The notes under the pieces: model-generated
The model's database searches: none
What the model saw: only the letters and a program-made list of their open reading frames with translations
What the model was told of the DNA's origin: nothing
Made by a program: the position numbers and the translations under genes
Source: Chryseobacterium lactis
GTDB lineage: Bacteria > Bacteroidota > Bacteroidia > Flavobacteriales > Weeksellaceae
NCBI RefSeq assembly: GCF_003815875.1
Contig: NZ_CP033924.1
Span: 3,224,001 to 3,288,000, forward strand
Reading direction: 5' to 3'
DNA: 64,000 nt
Shown: positions 53,829 through 62,131 of the stretch, piece after piece
Layout: the number at the start of each line of letters is the position of its first letter
How positions within the stretch are numbered: the first letter of the stretch is position 1

Positions 53829-55337
53829 ATGCAAATAGAAACAAGACCCCTGAACGTTCAGGATTATGATGAACTGGCACAAACGATGAAAAGGGCTTAT
53901 CCGCAAATGTCGGAATCGATATGGTCTAAGAAAAGTATTGAAAAGTTGACGAGAATGTTTCCTGATGGGCAAATCTGTATTACAGTAGATGGAAAACTGG
54001 CTGCAGTGGCGCTTTCTATTATTGTGAACTATGACGAATTCGGTGATGATCATACCTATAGCGATATTACAGGGAATTATACCTTCAATACCCATACTTC
54101 AAAAGGAAATGTTTTATATGGAATAGAAGTTTTTGTAGACCCGGAATTCCGTGAACTGCGCTTGGGAAGAAGACTCTATGATGCGAGAAAGGAATTATGT
54201 GAATTATTAAACTTAAAATCAATTATTCTGGGTGGCAGAATCCCGAATTATCATAAACACAGCCACGAGCTTTCTCCAAGAGAATATATACGAAGAGTAA
54301 GAGATAAGGAAATTTATGATCCTGTGTTGTCTTTTCAGCTTTCCAATAATTTCCTGCCGATCAGAGTATTGAAAAAATACCTTCCCGAAGATGAGGCTTC
54401 TCAGGAGAATGCGGTTCTTTTGCAATGGAATAATATCTATTACAGCAAAAACCCAAATACCATGCAGGACAGTATTATCCGTCTTGGATTGGTACAGTGG
54501 CAGATGAGGCATTTCAAAGATATAGAAGCCTTTTATGAGCAGGTAGAATTTTTCGTCAATGTAATGGGAGACTACAAATCTGACTTTGTTCTCTTCCCGG
54601 AACTCTTCAATACACCATTATTAGCTCCTTTCAATAATCTTTCAGAAAGAGATAGTATGATTGAACTGGCAAAGCTTACTGAAGAAATTAAAAAGAAAAT
54701 CTCTGAGCTGGCCATCAGCTATAATGTCAATATTATCTCAGGAAGTATGCCTGTTTTTGACAATGATACAAGTGATTTGTATAATGTAAGCTATCTTCTT
54801 CATCGTGATGGCCGCGTAGACGAATACCGAAAAATTCATATTACCCCAAATGAAAAGAGATATTATGGAATGAAAGGAGGTAATGAAATAAAAGTTTTTG
54901 ATACCGACTGCGGAAAGATAGGACTCGTCATCTGTTATGACGTTGAATTCCCGGAATTACCAAGAATTTTAGCAGACCAGGGAATGAAGATATTATTTGT
55001 TCCTTACCTCACAGATACTCAAAATGCGTATATGAGAGTACGTCACTGTGCCGCTGCACGGGCAATTGAAAATGAATGTTATGTTGCCATTGCAGGATGT
55101 GTCGGTAACTTACCGAAGGTTAATAATATGGACATTCAGTTTGGCCAGGCCGCAGTATTTACTCCTTCTGATTTTGCTTTTCCGTCCAATGCGGTGAAAG
55201 GAGAAGCGACTCCGAATACAGAAATGACACTGATTGTTGATGTTGATTTGAATCTGTTGAAAGACCTTCACCACAACGGCTCCGTTCAGGTAATGAAAGA
55301 CAGACGAAAAGACCTGTATGAAACCTATCTGAAATAG
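53829..55337 (+). CDS. Fusion of GNAT acetyltransferase and carbon-nitrogen hydrolase (nitrilase superfamily)
   Basis: 502 residues. The N-terminal GNAT domain (about 1-200) contains YGIEVFVDPEFRELRLGRRLYDARKE, the acetyl-CoA-binding motif. The C-terminal nitrilase fold (about 215-500) has the Glu-Lys-Cys triad in LFPELFNTPL, YRKIHITPNEK and GLVICYDVEFPE. Fusions of this type are widespread in Bacteroidota. Coupled N-acylation and amide hydrolysis on one small-molecule amine is the natural reading, but substrates are not known. Confidence 0.9.
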   Translation: MQIETRPLNVQDYDELAQTMKRAYPQMSESIWSKKSIEKLTRMFPDGQICITVDGKLAAVALSIIVNYDEFGDDHTYSDITGNYTFNTHTSKGNVLYGIEVFVDPEFRELRLGRRLYDARKELCELLNLKSIILGGRIPNYHKHSHELSPREYIRRVRDKEIYDPVLSFQLSNNFLPIRVLKKYLPEDEASQENAVLLQWNNIYYSKNPNTMQDSIIRLGLVQWQMRHFKDIEAFYEQVEFFVNVMGDYKSDFVLFPELFNTPLLAPFNNLSERDSMIELAKLTEEIKKKISELAISYNVNIISGSMPVFDNDTSDLYNVSYLLHRDGRVDEYRKIHITPNEKRYYGMKGGNEIKVFDTDCGKIGLVICYDVEFPELPRILADQGMKILFVPYLTDTQNAYMRVRHCAAARAIENECYVAIAGCVGNLPKVNNMDIQFGQAAVFTPSDFAFPSNAVKGEATPNTEMTLIVDVDLNLLKDLHHNGSVQVMKDRRKDLYETYLK

Positions 55338-55354
55338 AAAAACAATACAAAATG

Positions 55355-55387
55355 AGACCACCAGATCAAAGGTGGTCTTATTTTTTT
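55355..55387 (+). terminator. Terminator of the acetyltransferase/hydrolase gene
   Basis: AGACCACC (55355-55362) pairs with GGTGGTCT (55371-55378), then TATTTTTTT. Confidence 0.85.
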
Positions 55388-55405
55388 CAAAATACTTAAA
55401 CATGC

Positions 55406-55440
55406 ATAAAAAACGAGGCTACCTAAAGAAGGTTGCCTCG
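55406..55440 (-). terminator. Terminator of the 55489-56142 gene
   Basis: CGAGGCTACCT (55414-55424) pairs with AGGTTGCCTCG (55430-55440), one mismatch. The minus strand continues TTTTTTATG. Confidence 0.8.
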
Positions 55441-55488
55441 CCGAGAAAGACTTAGTTTGGGGAATAAGTATGATGAATAAAAAACATG

Positions 55489-56142
55489 TTATTTTGCTTG
55501 TACCTTTTTATTATTTCTTACTGCATCAATAAGCAATTGTTCATTGTTTTTATATATTGTTATTTGTGAAGGACTTAGTATCGCTTCAAAATCTTTATCT
55601 GCATTTTTAAATTGATTGGTGATAATACGTCTCGCATCCTGATCACTGGTTGCTCTTTTGCTTTTATTGCGCTTATCTAAATCATCCTGCATCGCCTGAA
55701 CGCTTTTAAGATTGATATCATATACTTTAGGAACTTGCTGGTCAGTGAGATCCAGTAAAGGAACCATAACCAACGTTCTGAAGCTGGTCAGTTCTTTAAC
55801 TCTGTTTTTCTCAAACTGACTTTCCTGGTCAGGAGTAAGGATGTCTCTAAGAGAAGTGTCACGCTGCACCATAATTCCAATTAATTCGCTTGTAATGGCT
55901 TTATTGTTGAGAATATTAGAATTATCTCCAACTTTTTTATCAAGAGCATTTAGAGCATCTGCGGCAAATTTATTAAAATACAATACCTTATTTTTTTGAT
56001 TATCGGTAAGGTTCAAATAATCCAGATTTGTGGTCATCGTTTCTGCAATTGTACTTACAGAAGCTATTTGTGCTTTTAATAATGAACTGGTCATAAAAGA
56101 AAGTGCTATAATACAGCCAGCTGAAAAAATTTTTCGTAACAT
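55489..56142 (-). CDS. Secreted helical protein of unknown function
   Basis: 217 residues. The signal peptide ends SLLKAQ. The mature region is helical and charged, with two LxxxQ-rich repeats: LNLTDNQKNKVLYFNKF near 45 and LDLTDQQVPKVYDINLK near 135. Each is followed by ILTPDQESQFEK and ILSPSQITIYKN respectively. The internal duplication and the (L)(T/S)P(D/S)Q pattern resemble Spy/CpxP-like periplasmic chaperones, though without the LTxxQ pair in the classical positions. A -7 box (TACTTTTG) lies at 56177-56184. Confidence 0.78.
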   Translation of the reverse strand: MLRKIFSAGCIIALSFMTSSLLKAQIASVSTIAETMTTNLDYLNLTDNQKNKVLYFNKFAADALNALDKKVGDNSNILNNKAITSELIGIMVQRDTSLRDILTPDQESQFEKNRVKELTSFRTLVMVPLLDLTDQQVPKVYDINLKSVQAMQDDLDKRNKSKRATSDQDARRIITNQFKNADKDFEAILSPSQITIYKNNEQLLIDAVRNNKKVQAK

Positions 56143-56176
56143 AATTTGTGATGTTTTTGTATTAATGTTTCTTTTC

Positions 56177-56184
56177 CAAAAGTA
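56177..56184 (-). promoter_or_regulatory. -7 box of the secreted helical protein gene
   Basis: The minus strand reads TACTTTTG, 35 nt ahead of the ATG at 56142. Confidence 0.45.
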
Positions 56185-56253
56185 GGACAGTTTAAAAAGA
56201 GCTTTATTATCTGAAAATCTTTTTTTATTGTTCTAAATTCTCCATGTGGTGAA

Positions 56254-56286
56254 AACAAAAAAATCCGAAGAATCATTCTTCGGATT
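56254..56286 (-). terminator. Terminator of the bacteriocin-like peptide gene
   Basis: AATCCGAAGAAT (56262-56273) pairs with ATTCTTCGGATT (56275-56286), perfect over 12 bp. The minus strand runs on as TTTTTTTG. It lies 35 bp after the peptide stop and supports the peptide being a real transcribed gene. Confidence 0.85.
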
Positions 56287-56320
56287 AATATGGCCCATTT
56301 GGGCAAAAATAAGTTCAGTC

Positions 56321-56488
56321 TTACAAATACTGAGGGCAAACTACCGCCGGGCAAATCATTCCCGGGCATTTTGGTCTTCCATCAGTAGGGCAACATTCTC
56401 TTGAACAGTTACCACCGATAATAATACCGTTTCCTGAAATTCCTTTTAATTGCTCTCTTGAAAGTTTGCTGTTACGTAAATTTTTCAT
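56321..56488 (-). CDS. Bacteriocin-like / RiPP-precursor-like small peptide
   Basis: 55 residues, too short for routine ORF lists. The N-terminus MKNLRNSKLSREQLKGISG is the leader form (MKNLxKLSREQLKxIxGG) shared by the bacteriocin-like peptides common in Chryseobacterium and relatives. A GG follows at residues 25-26 (IIIGGN). The C-terminal part has six cysteines (28, 32, 33, 41, 46, 51) arranged NCSRECCP, KCPGM, ICPA and VCPQ. It has an ATG start and its own strong terminator. No modification, protease or ABC export gene is adjacent. The nearest neighbours are a secreted helical protein and a UbiB-type kinase. Confidence 0.75.
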   Translation of the reverse strand: MKNLRNSKLSREQLKGISGNGIIIGGNCSRECCPTDGRPKCPGMICPAVVCPQYL

Positions 56489-56649
56489 TTTAAAATTTTT
56501 TATTGGTTAATTTTAATATTTTGTACTTCATAAAGATAAAAAAATATGTCAAATAACGATATAATGAAAAACTTTTTCTCACTCAGTCCTTTTTGGGTCT
56601 GGTTGGGAATAGTTTTTGGAGTACATTGCATTCATTATTGACAAACACT

Positions 56650-58299
56650 ATGTTCGACAAACAGCAAAGAAAACTGAAAAGATCCGCCAGACTGATTTCT
56701 GTATTGAGTAAATACGGTTTTAAAGACATGCTCGCAAGAATGAATGGCGGGAATAAACCGGAAGAAAATACAGGCAGTTCAGACGAAATTATTTCAAAAG
56801 GTACGGTGTATGAAAGAATCCGGTTGGCTTTGGAAGAATTGGGACCTACTTTCGTAAAACTCGGACAGTCATTCAGTAACAGAGAAGATTTATTGCCGCC
56901 GGAATTGCTGCAGGAGCTGCAAAAACTGCAGGATAAGGTAGAAATCGTGGACATGGATGTAGAAGATGCGCTGGAGAGTGAATTTGATATTTCCGTTAAA
57001 GATTATTTCCTTGAAATTCAAAAAGAGCCTCTGGCAACGGCTTCTATTGCACAGGTTTATAAAGCTGTTTTGAAGGATGGAAGTCCCGTCATTTTAAAAC
57101 TCAGAAAGCCGGATGTACAATCGGTTATTGAAGATGACTTATTGTTAATAAAAGATCTCGAAAAATTATTGTCTGCCTATTCCGAAATAGGAGACAAGCT
57201 GAATCTGAAACAGGCTATTTCGACTTTTGAAAAATCTTTACTGGAAGAAGTTTCTTTGATTAACGAGAAAAATAATATTCAGCAATTCCGTCTTAATTTT
57301 AAAAATAATAAAAAAACCTACGTACCGAAAGTCTATGAAGAGCTTTCCAATAACAATATCCTTTGTATGGAATTCATCGATGGAATAAAGGTTACCGATA
57401 AGTCTGTTCTTTTGGCCAATGGTATTGATCCTGTAAAAGTTTCTGAAGTAGGATTGAGACTCTTTGTATCTCAAATATTAGATTACGGCTTCTTTCATGC
57501 AGATCCACATGCTGGAAATATTCTGGTAAAAAGAGATGGAAAGGTGGTGTTTATTGATTTTGGAGCGGTAGGCAAGATACAACCAAACGATAAAGAAATT
57601 CTGGAAAATCTGATTGTAAGCTTTGTGGCTAAAAACCCACATAAGATAGTCCGTTACCTTAAAAAAATGGCTGTAAGCTATGAAATTCCTGATGAAAGAA
57701 GATTTGAAAATGATGTAGAAGATATTCTGAATTTTGTACACAGCTCTTCACTTCAGGAAATCAATGTTCAGGTTATTATTAATAAAATGAAAGATATTCT
57801 GAAAGACAACAGGCTGTATATGCCGGATTATTTCTATCTTTTATTTAAAGGAATAAGTCTGATAGAAGGAGTTGGCAGAAATATTAATCCTGATCTGGAT
57901 ATTGTTAAAAGTCTTCATCCCTACACCAGAAAGATATTCACCAAAAAAATAAATCCCAAAAATCTTCTGAAAACCGGGATGGACAGAATGATGAATTTCA
58001 CAGATAATGTAGACGAAATACCAAGAGAACTGAGATCTGTTCTTCAGAAACTGGACGAAAACAAGTTTACCGTTTCGAGTGAAATTAAAAATATAGAAAA
58101 AACCAACCAACTGATAAAATCGAGTGTTATCAACTTGATTCTCGCCATGATTTTAGGTGCAAATATCATTGCAACATCGATTGTTTTCACTTCAGAATCA
58201 GGACCGAGAATCGGGGAGCTGTCAGTAGTTGCTGTACTGGGCTTTGTTTTTTCCATCATTTTAGTTTTAATACTTTTACTAAGAGTTACCAGAAAGTAA
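56650..58299 (+). CDS. ABC1/UbiB family atypical kinase
   Basis: 549 residues from ATG 56650 (MFDKQQRKLKRSARL). The frame extends upstream to a TTG at 56593 without support. The KxGQ motif is PTFVKLGQSFSNREDLLP. The Ala-rich loop is LATASIAQVYKAVL. The catalytic and metal sites are HADPHAGNILV and VVFIDFGAVG. The two C-terminal membrane helices (about 490-545) are typical. UbiB proteins support isoprenoid quinone biosynthesis or transport. In a menaquinone-using flavobacterium the exact role is unclear. Confidence 0.9.
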   Translation: MFDKQQRKLKRSARLISVLSKYGFKDMLARMNGGNKPEENTGSSDEIISKGTVYERIRLALEELGPTFVKLGQSFSNREDLLPPELLQELQKLQDKVEIVDMDVEDALESEFDISVKDYFLEIQKEPLATASIAQVYKAVLKDGSPVILKLRKPDVQSVIEDDLLLIKDLEKLLSAYSEIGDKLNLKQAISTFEKSLLEEVSLINEKNNIQQFRLNFKNNKKTYVPKVYEELSNNNILCMEFIDGIKVTDKSVLLANGIDPVKVSEVGLRLFVSQILDYGFFHADPHAGNILVKRDGKVVFIDFGAVGKIQPNDKEILENLIVSFVAKNPHKIVRYLKKMAVSYEIPDERRFENDVEDILNFVHSSSLQEINVQVIINKMKDILKDNRLYMPDYFYLLFKGISLIEGVGRNINPDLDIVKSLHPYTRKIFTKKINPKNLLKTGMDRMMNFTDNVDEIPRELRSVLQKLDENKFTVSSEIKNIEKTNQLIKSSVINLILAMILGANIIATSIVFTSESGPRIGELSVVAVLGFVFSIILVLILLLRVTRK

Positions 58300-58402
58300 A
58301 GAAGTTATCAGATGAAGGCTTTTTGACTCCTTTGTAAGGGTTTTTATAATTTTATCGCCCAGAATCCGAACCTGAATTGCAATTCAAAAAAACAAAATAC
58401 CA

Positions 58403-58912
58403 ATGAAAATACTTATTATGTCAGCATTGATCTGCTGCAGCTCATTTTTAATCGCTCAGGAAAAAAACAGCGAACAAGTTTCAGGAGACTTTGATGGCAA
58501 CGGAACAAAAGAATTTGCCTATACTAAGGTCAGTGATTGTACAGACGAATGTGATGGTAAATGTGAGACCACTATTTATTTCAGTGATAAAAAAATAAAG
58601 CCATTCATTGTTTCGCCGGCTTATGACGGAACGTTGTATAATCTTGGAGACCTCAATGGAGATGGAAAAGATGAAATCGGTATTTATCCCGGGTGGTGTA
58701 CCAGTTGCTGGCGTGCTTTCCTTGCCTATACTTTAGATAAAACAGGATGGAAGCTGTTGGTTCCTTCTATTTCTACACATTGCAATCAGTGGGAAGAAGA
58801 TAAATTTCCGATCAGGAAAGACCCCAAAATAAAAGGAAATGTAATCATTACTTCCAGTGAATGGAAAGACGATGATATTAAAATTACAACCAAAAGCGTG
58901 AAACTTAAGTGA
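58403..58912 (+). CDS. Secreted FG-GAP/EF-hand-like calcium-binding protein
   Basis: 169 residues. The signal peptide ends FLIAQ. Two loops, GDFDGNGTKEF (about 29-39) and GDLNGDGKDEIGIYP (about 80-94), match the DxDxDG calcium loops of FG-GAP/VCBS or dockerin-like repeats. It has six to seven cysteines in the mature part (CTDECDGKCE, WCTSCW, HCNQW), unusual for a flavobacterial secreted protein and likely disulfide-bonded. Function unknown. It stands alone, 103 bp after the UbiB-type gene. Confidence 0.78.
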   Translation: MKILIMSALICCSSFLIAQEKNSEQVSGDFDGNGTKEFAYTKVSDCTDECDGKCETTIYFSDKKIKPFIVSPAYDGTLYNLGDLNGDGKDEIGIYPGWCTSCWRAFLAYTLDKTGWKLLVPSISTHCNQWEEDKFPIRKDPKIKGNVIITSSEWKDDDIKITTKSVKLK

Positions 58913-59059
58913 AAATGGCGAGTTGAAAGTTGAAAATTTAACGCTGTATCTTAAAGTAGGCATGTGGATATGAGTGTCAAGAATCTTTTCTCACACCATC
59001 TCTAATCCCTGAAGCCAGACACCTTTTCACTTCCATTTTCCATTATTCAGATTAATACC

Positions 59060-59067
59060 TATCTTTG
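59060..59067 (+). promoter_or_regulatory. -7 box at the helicase start codon
   Basis: TATCTTTG, followed by CAAA and the ATG at 59072. The 4-nt distance predicts a leaderless or nearly leaderless transcript. Confidence 0.5.
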
Positions 59068-59071
59068 CAAA

Positions 59072-60424
59072 ATGGAAAAACTCACTTTTGCAGATTTTGA
59101 CCTGCCGGTTAAAATTCTTGATGTTTTAGCGGATCTGGAATTATTTGAGCCTACACCTATCCAGGAGAAAAGCTTAAAGCCTATTCTTTCCGGAAGAGAT
59201 GTAATGGGTATTGCGCAGACCGGAACAGGAAAAACATTAGCGTATCTTTTGCCGGTTTTGAAAACATGGAAATACAGTAAAACAGGAAATCCAACTGTTT
59301 TAGTCCTTGTTCCTACAAGAGAATTGGTGGTACAGGTGGCGGAAATCATTGAAAAACTGACAGAAAATATTACTGCAAGAGTTATCGGAATATATGGAGG
59401 AAAAAATATCAACACCCAAAAACTATTGTTCAACGATGGTTGTGATATTTTAGTAGGAACGCCGGGTAGGGTAATGGACCTTGCTATCGATAATGCTATT
59501 TCTCTGAAAGAAGTTCAGAAGTTGATTATCGATGAATTTGATGAAATGCTTAACCTAGGTTTCAGACCTCAATTGAGCCATATTTTTGAAATGATGAAAG
59601 AGAAGAGACAAAATATTCTTTTCTCTGCAACCATGACAGAAGCCGTGGATGAAATGCTGGATGTCTATTTTGCAAGCCCGATAGAAATTTCATTGGCAAA
59701 ATCCGGAACACCACTTGAAAAAATTGAGCAGACTGCCTATAAAGTTGAGAACTTTAATACCAAAATCAATCTATTGGAGTATTTGTTGAAGAATAATACA
59801 GATATGTCCAAGGTGTTGATTTTCAATAATAATAAAAAACACGCCGATCTTCTTTTTACTAAAATTGATGAGCTTTTCCCTGAACAGTTTGATGTGATTC
59901 ACTCTAATAAATCTCAGAACTACAGGCTTAAGGCGATGAAAAGTTTTGAAAATGAAGAGATCAGAGGATTGATTACTACCGATGTAATGGCAAGAGGTCT
60001 TGATATTTCAAATATTACTCACGTTATCAATTTTGAAATCCCTGAAATTCCGGAACAATATATTCACAGAATTGGTAGAACCGGTAGAGCAGATAAAGAA
60101 GGAAAAGCATTAGCGTTTGTAACGAAAAAAGAAGAACCTTCGATTCTGGATATTGAATTATTGATGGATAAGGATTTGAAGTTCAATGATTTCCCGGAAA
60201 CAGTAAAAATCAATCCTAACAAAATCGCTTCTGAAAAAGATGAAGTGGTGATGAAGAATCCGGCACAGGTAAAACTGAACGACGGAGGAGGAGCTTTCCA
60301 TGAGAAAAAAGCCAAAAACACCAAAGAAAACTGGGGTGGTCCATCCAAAAGAAAGACACCTAAGAAGTTTGGTGCCAACAGAGCCCAACAAAAAGCGATA
60401 TCTAAATCAAAGAGAAAGAAATAA
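59072..60424 (+). CDS. DEAD-box-type ATP-dependent RNA helicase with DEFD motif
   Basis: 450 residues. The Q motif region is FEPTPIQEKSL. Motif I is AQTGTGKT (48-55), Ia PTRELVVQ, and motif II is DEFD (154-157) instead of DEAD. Motif III is SAT, with ARGLDI and HRIGRTGR in the second RecA domain. A lysine-rich tail of about 40 residues ends KKFGANRAQQKAISKSKRKK and probably binds RNA. It is likely involved in ribosome assembly or mRNA turnover, as in other flavobacterial RhlE-like helicases. Confidence 0.93.
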   Translation: MEKLTFADFDLPVKILDVLADLELFEPTPIQEKSLKPILSGRDVMGIAQTGTGKTLAYLLPVLKTWKYSKTGNPTVLVLVPTRELVVQVAEIIEKLTENITARVIGIYGGKNINTQKLLFNDGCDILVGTPGRVMDLAIDNAISLKEVQKLIIDEFDEMLNLGFRPQLSHIFEMMKEKRQNILFSATMTEAVDEMLDVYFASPIEISLAKSGTPLEKIEQTAYKVENFNTKINLLEYLLKNNTDMSKVLIFNNNKKHADLLFTKIDELFPEQFDVIHSNKSQNYRLKAMKSFENEEIRGLITTDVMARGLDISNITHVINFEIPEIPEQYIHRIGRTGRADKEGKALAFVTKKEEPSILDIELLMDKDLKFNDFPETVKINPNKIASEKDEVVMKNPAQVKLNDGGGAFHEKKAKNTKENWGGPSKRKTPKKFGANRAQQKAISKSKRKK

Positions 60425-60425
60425 T

Positions 60426-60458
60426 AAAAAACGATTCCTAAATCAGGAATCGTTTTTT
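60426..60458. terminator. Bidirectional terminator after the helicase gene
   Basis: AAAAAACGATTCCT (60426-60439) pairs perfectly with AGGAATCGTTTTTT (60445-60458) around AAATC. It serves both converging genes. Confidence 0.9.
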
Positions 60459-60473
60459 ATTTATGTATTAGGT

Positions 60474-60944
60474 TTAACTTTCGTCTTCTTCCTCATCCAG
60501 AAAATCCAATTCATCATCTCCCTGTATATAATCCGGTGCTATTCCCGGAGGATTGAAAAGCCCCCAACTATCTACAATATAATGCTTCGGATTGAACGTG
60601 GCAACCCAGTCGATAAATAAAAGACGGAATTCTTCAATCAGATTTCGGATAATCTTATAATATTTGGCATCAGAAAATCCCAGTAATTCAAGGTGATTAC
60701 CACTCACCATAATTTCCCTCGCCGCTTTTCGTATAATGGCAGCATTTTCCATTTTAATATCATACAGCTTCACAGCCTCTGCTCCGGAAATCTTTGCCTG
60801 AATAATCATTATGTCTCCCAAAACATTCGATTTCAAATGCTGAAGATAATCATTGTCTTCAGGAAACAAATCGGTAATGGTCTGCAGTGTTTTGTAGATT
60901 TCTTCGGCCTTTTTGTAAATGGGTAAATTCCGCGAGTGCTTCAT
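60474..60944 (-). CDS. Helical protein of unknown function (four-helix-bundle-like)
   Basis: 156 residues, mostly helical. IYKKAEEIYKTLQTITDLFPED near the N-terminus and the spacing of the following helices recall the four-helix-bundle family related to the 23S intervening-sequence protein. The similarity is loose. The C-terminal 25 residues are acidic (DDELDFLDEEEDES). Cytoplasmic. The GDSL-type gene ends only 3 bp upstream of its start, so the two are co-transcribed. Confidence 0.7.
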   Translation of the reverse strand: MKHSRNLPIYKKAEEIYKTLQTITDLFPEDNDYLQHLKSNVLGDIMIIQAKISGAEAVKLYDIKMENAAIIRKAAREIMVSGNHLELLGFSDAKYYKIIRNLIEEFRLLFIDWVATFNPKHYIVDSWGLFNPPGIAPDYIQGDDELDFLDEEEDES

Positions 60945-60947
60945 TTT

Positions 60948-61604
60948 TTATTTCATATAAGGATTCATCACTTTAGTCCATATTTTATACCCTTCCGGAG
61001 TTAAGTGAAGCATGTCGTCCAGAAAAATATCTCTTCTTACATTTCCGTTGGCATCTTCCATAGCCTTGGTAATATCAATGAACTTTGAGTGAGGCTGTTT
61101 TTTCATAAAAGCAGCAATCTTTTTATTGGTTTCTTTCATTTGAGGCCAAAGTTCCTCTCTGCTGGGAGAGTATTTTATAGAAATAAAATCTACCTCAATA
61201 TCAGGAAATCTTGCACGTACTTTTTTATAGAACGTTTTGTATCGGTCAACGACTACCTTTGCTTTCAGATTGTGATCGTCAGCAAAATCATTGTCTCCAC
61301 AGTAAATAATAATTTGTTTGGGCTGATAAGGAGCTAAAAGATCATCTGCAAAATAATTAAGATCAGTAAGCCTGGAGCCTCCAAAACCTCTGTTGATGAT
61401 TGTTTTGCCGGGGAAATAATCAGCAACATCAGTCCATTTGGTAAAAGATGAACTTCCTATCAATAAAATAGCATTTTTAGGAGGCGGGGTTTGTTGATCT
61501 TCCTGTTTGAAATGTTGAATGTCTTGCCAGAACATCGGCTTTTTTTCCTGTGAAAAGGCAATGGTAAAAAACAGCAATACAAATGCCGATAGAATCTTCT
61601 TCAT
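60948..61604 (-). CDS. Exported SGNH/GDSL-type hydrolase
   Basis: 218 residues from ATG 61604; an ATG at 61613 is also possible. The signal peptide ends TIAFSQ. SGNH blocks: LLIGSSSFTKW (catalytic Ser), NRGFGGSRLTDL (Gly), YCGDNDFAD (Asn) and DMLHLTPEGYKIW (Asp/His). A periplasmic or secreted esterase or lipase; possible substrates include acetylated polysaccharides. Operon with the following helical protein gene. Confidence 0.9.
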   Translation of the reverse strand: MKKILSAFVLLFFTIAFSQEKKPMFWQDIQHFKQEDQQTPPPKNAILLIGSSSFTKWTDVADYFPGKTIINRGFGGSRLTDLNYFADDLLAPYQPKQIIIYCGDNDFADDHNLKAKVVVDRYKTFYKKVRARFPDIEVDFISIKYSPSREELWPQMKETNKKIAAFMKKQPHSKFIDITKAMEDANGNVRRDIFLDDMLHLTPEGYKIWTKVMNPYMK

Positions 61605-61669
61605 TATATTCATATTTAAAATTGAAAGTAAAAATAATAAAAAACTCCCTATTAAAGGGAGCTTAACAT

Positions 61670-62131
61670 TTATCTTTTGTAAGTAACATAAGTGACATCA
61701 GGTATTTTGTCTCCATCCTGATCATAGTTCCCAAATTGTTGAGCGAGTCTAAGATCACGGCTTGTCAGAATATCAATTTTGAAATTTCTGTTACCGTCAT
61801 TATTAAACTGAATACCCAGAATCTTGGAATCAGCATCATAAGTATATTTTCCTTCATTTTTTTGAGCCATCTGACAGTCTGCTCCAGTTCCTGTAAAAGC
61901 AGTATAGCTTACATAAAAATCAGTTCTGAAGAAAAGTGTATTTTTAGTGGCACATCCGGTTGGAGTAGAAGAAGAAAGAACCGTTTTATTATCTTTTCCG
62001 GAAATAACCTCTGTCTTCACTTCTTTCCAATCTCCTTTCATCATATCCATTTCATAAGCTTGAAGATCGTCATCTTTACAAGAAGTCAGTGCCAAAGCTG
62101 AAAAGGCAAATAAAAGTAGTTGTTTTTTCAT
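61670..62131 (-). CDS. Lipocalin-like lipoprotein
   Basis: 153 residues from ATG 62131. A GTG at 62137 also reads in frame. The lipobox ALTSC puts the lipidated Cys at about residue 18. The mature part has the pattern of Bacteroidota lipocalin-like proteins: GDWKEVKTEVISG at the first strand and NEGKYTYDADSKILGIQFNNDG further on. Near the end YDQDGDKIPDVTYV looks like a calcium loop. Function unknown. Outer-membrane or periplasmic location is inferred. Confidence 0.8.
   Translation of the reverse strand: MKKQLLLFAFSALALTSCKDDDLQAYEMDMMKGDWKEVKTEVISGKDNKTVLSSSTPTGCATKNTLFFRTDFYVSYTAFTGTGADCQMAQKNEGKYTYDADSKILGIQFNNDGNRNFKIDILTSRDLRLAQQFGNYDQDGDKIPDVTYVTYKR

Noticed and set aside
56593..56649. 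TTG-initiated extension of the UbiB-type kinase
   Set aside because: No family similarity in the extra 19 residues; ATG 56650 begins a basic helix typical of the family.
60474..60944. Accessory protein of a diversity-generating retroelement
   Set aside because: Loose four-helix-bundle resemblance only; no reverse transcriptase, template/variable repeat or target gene in the window.
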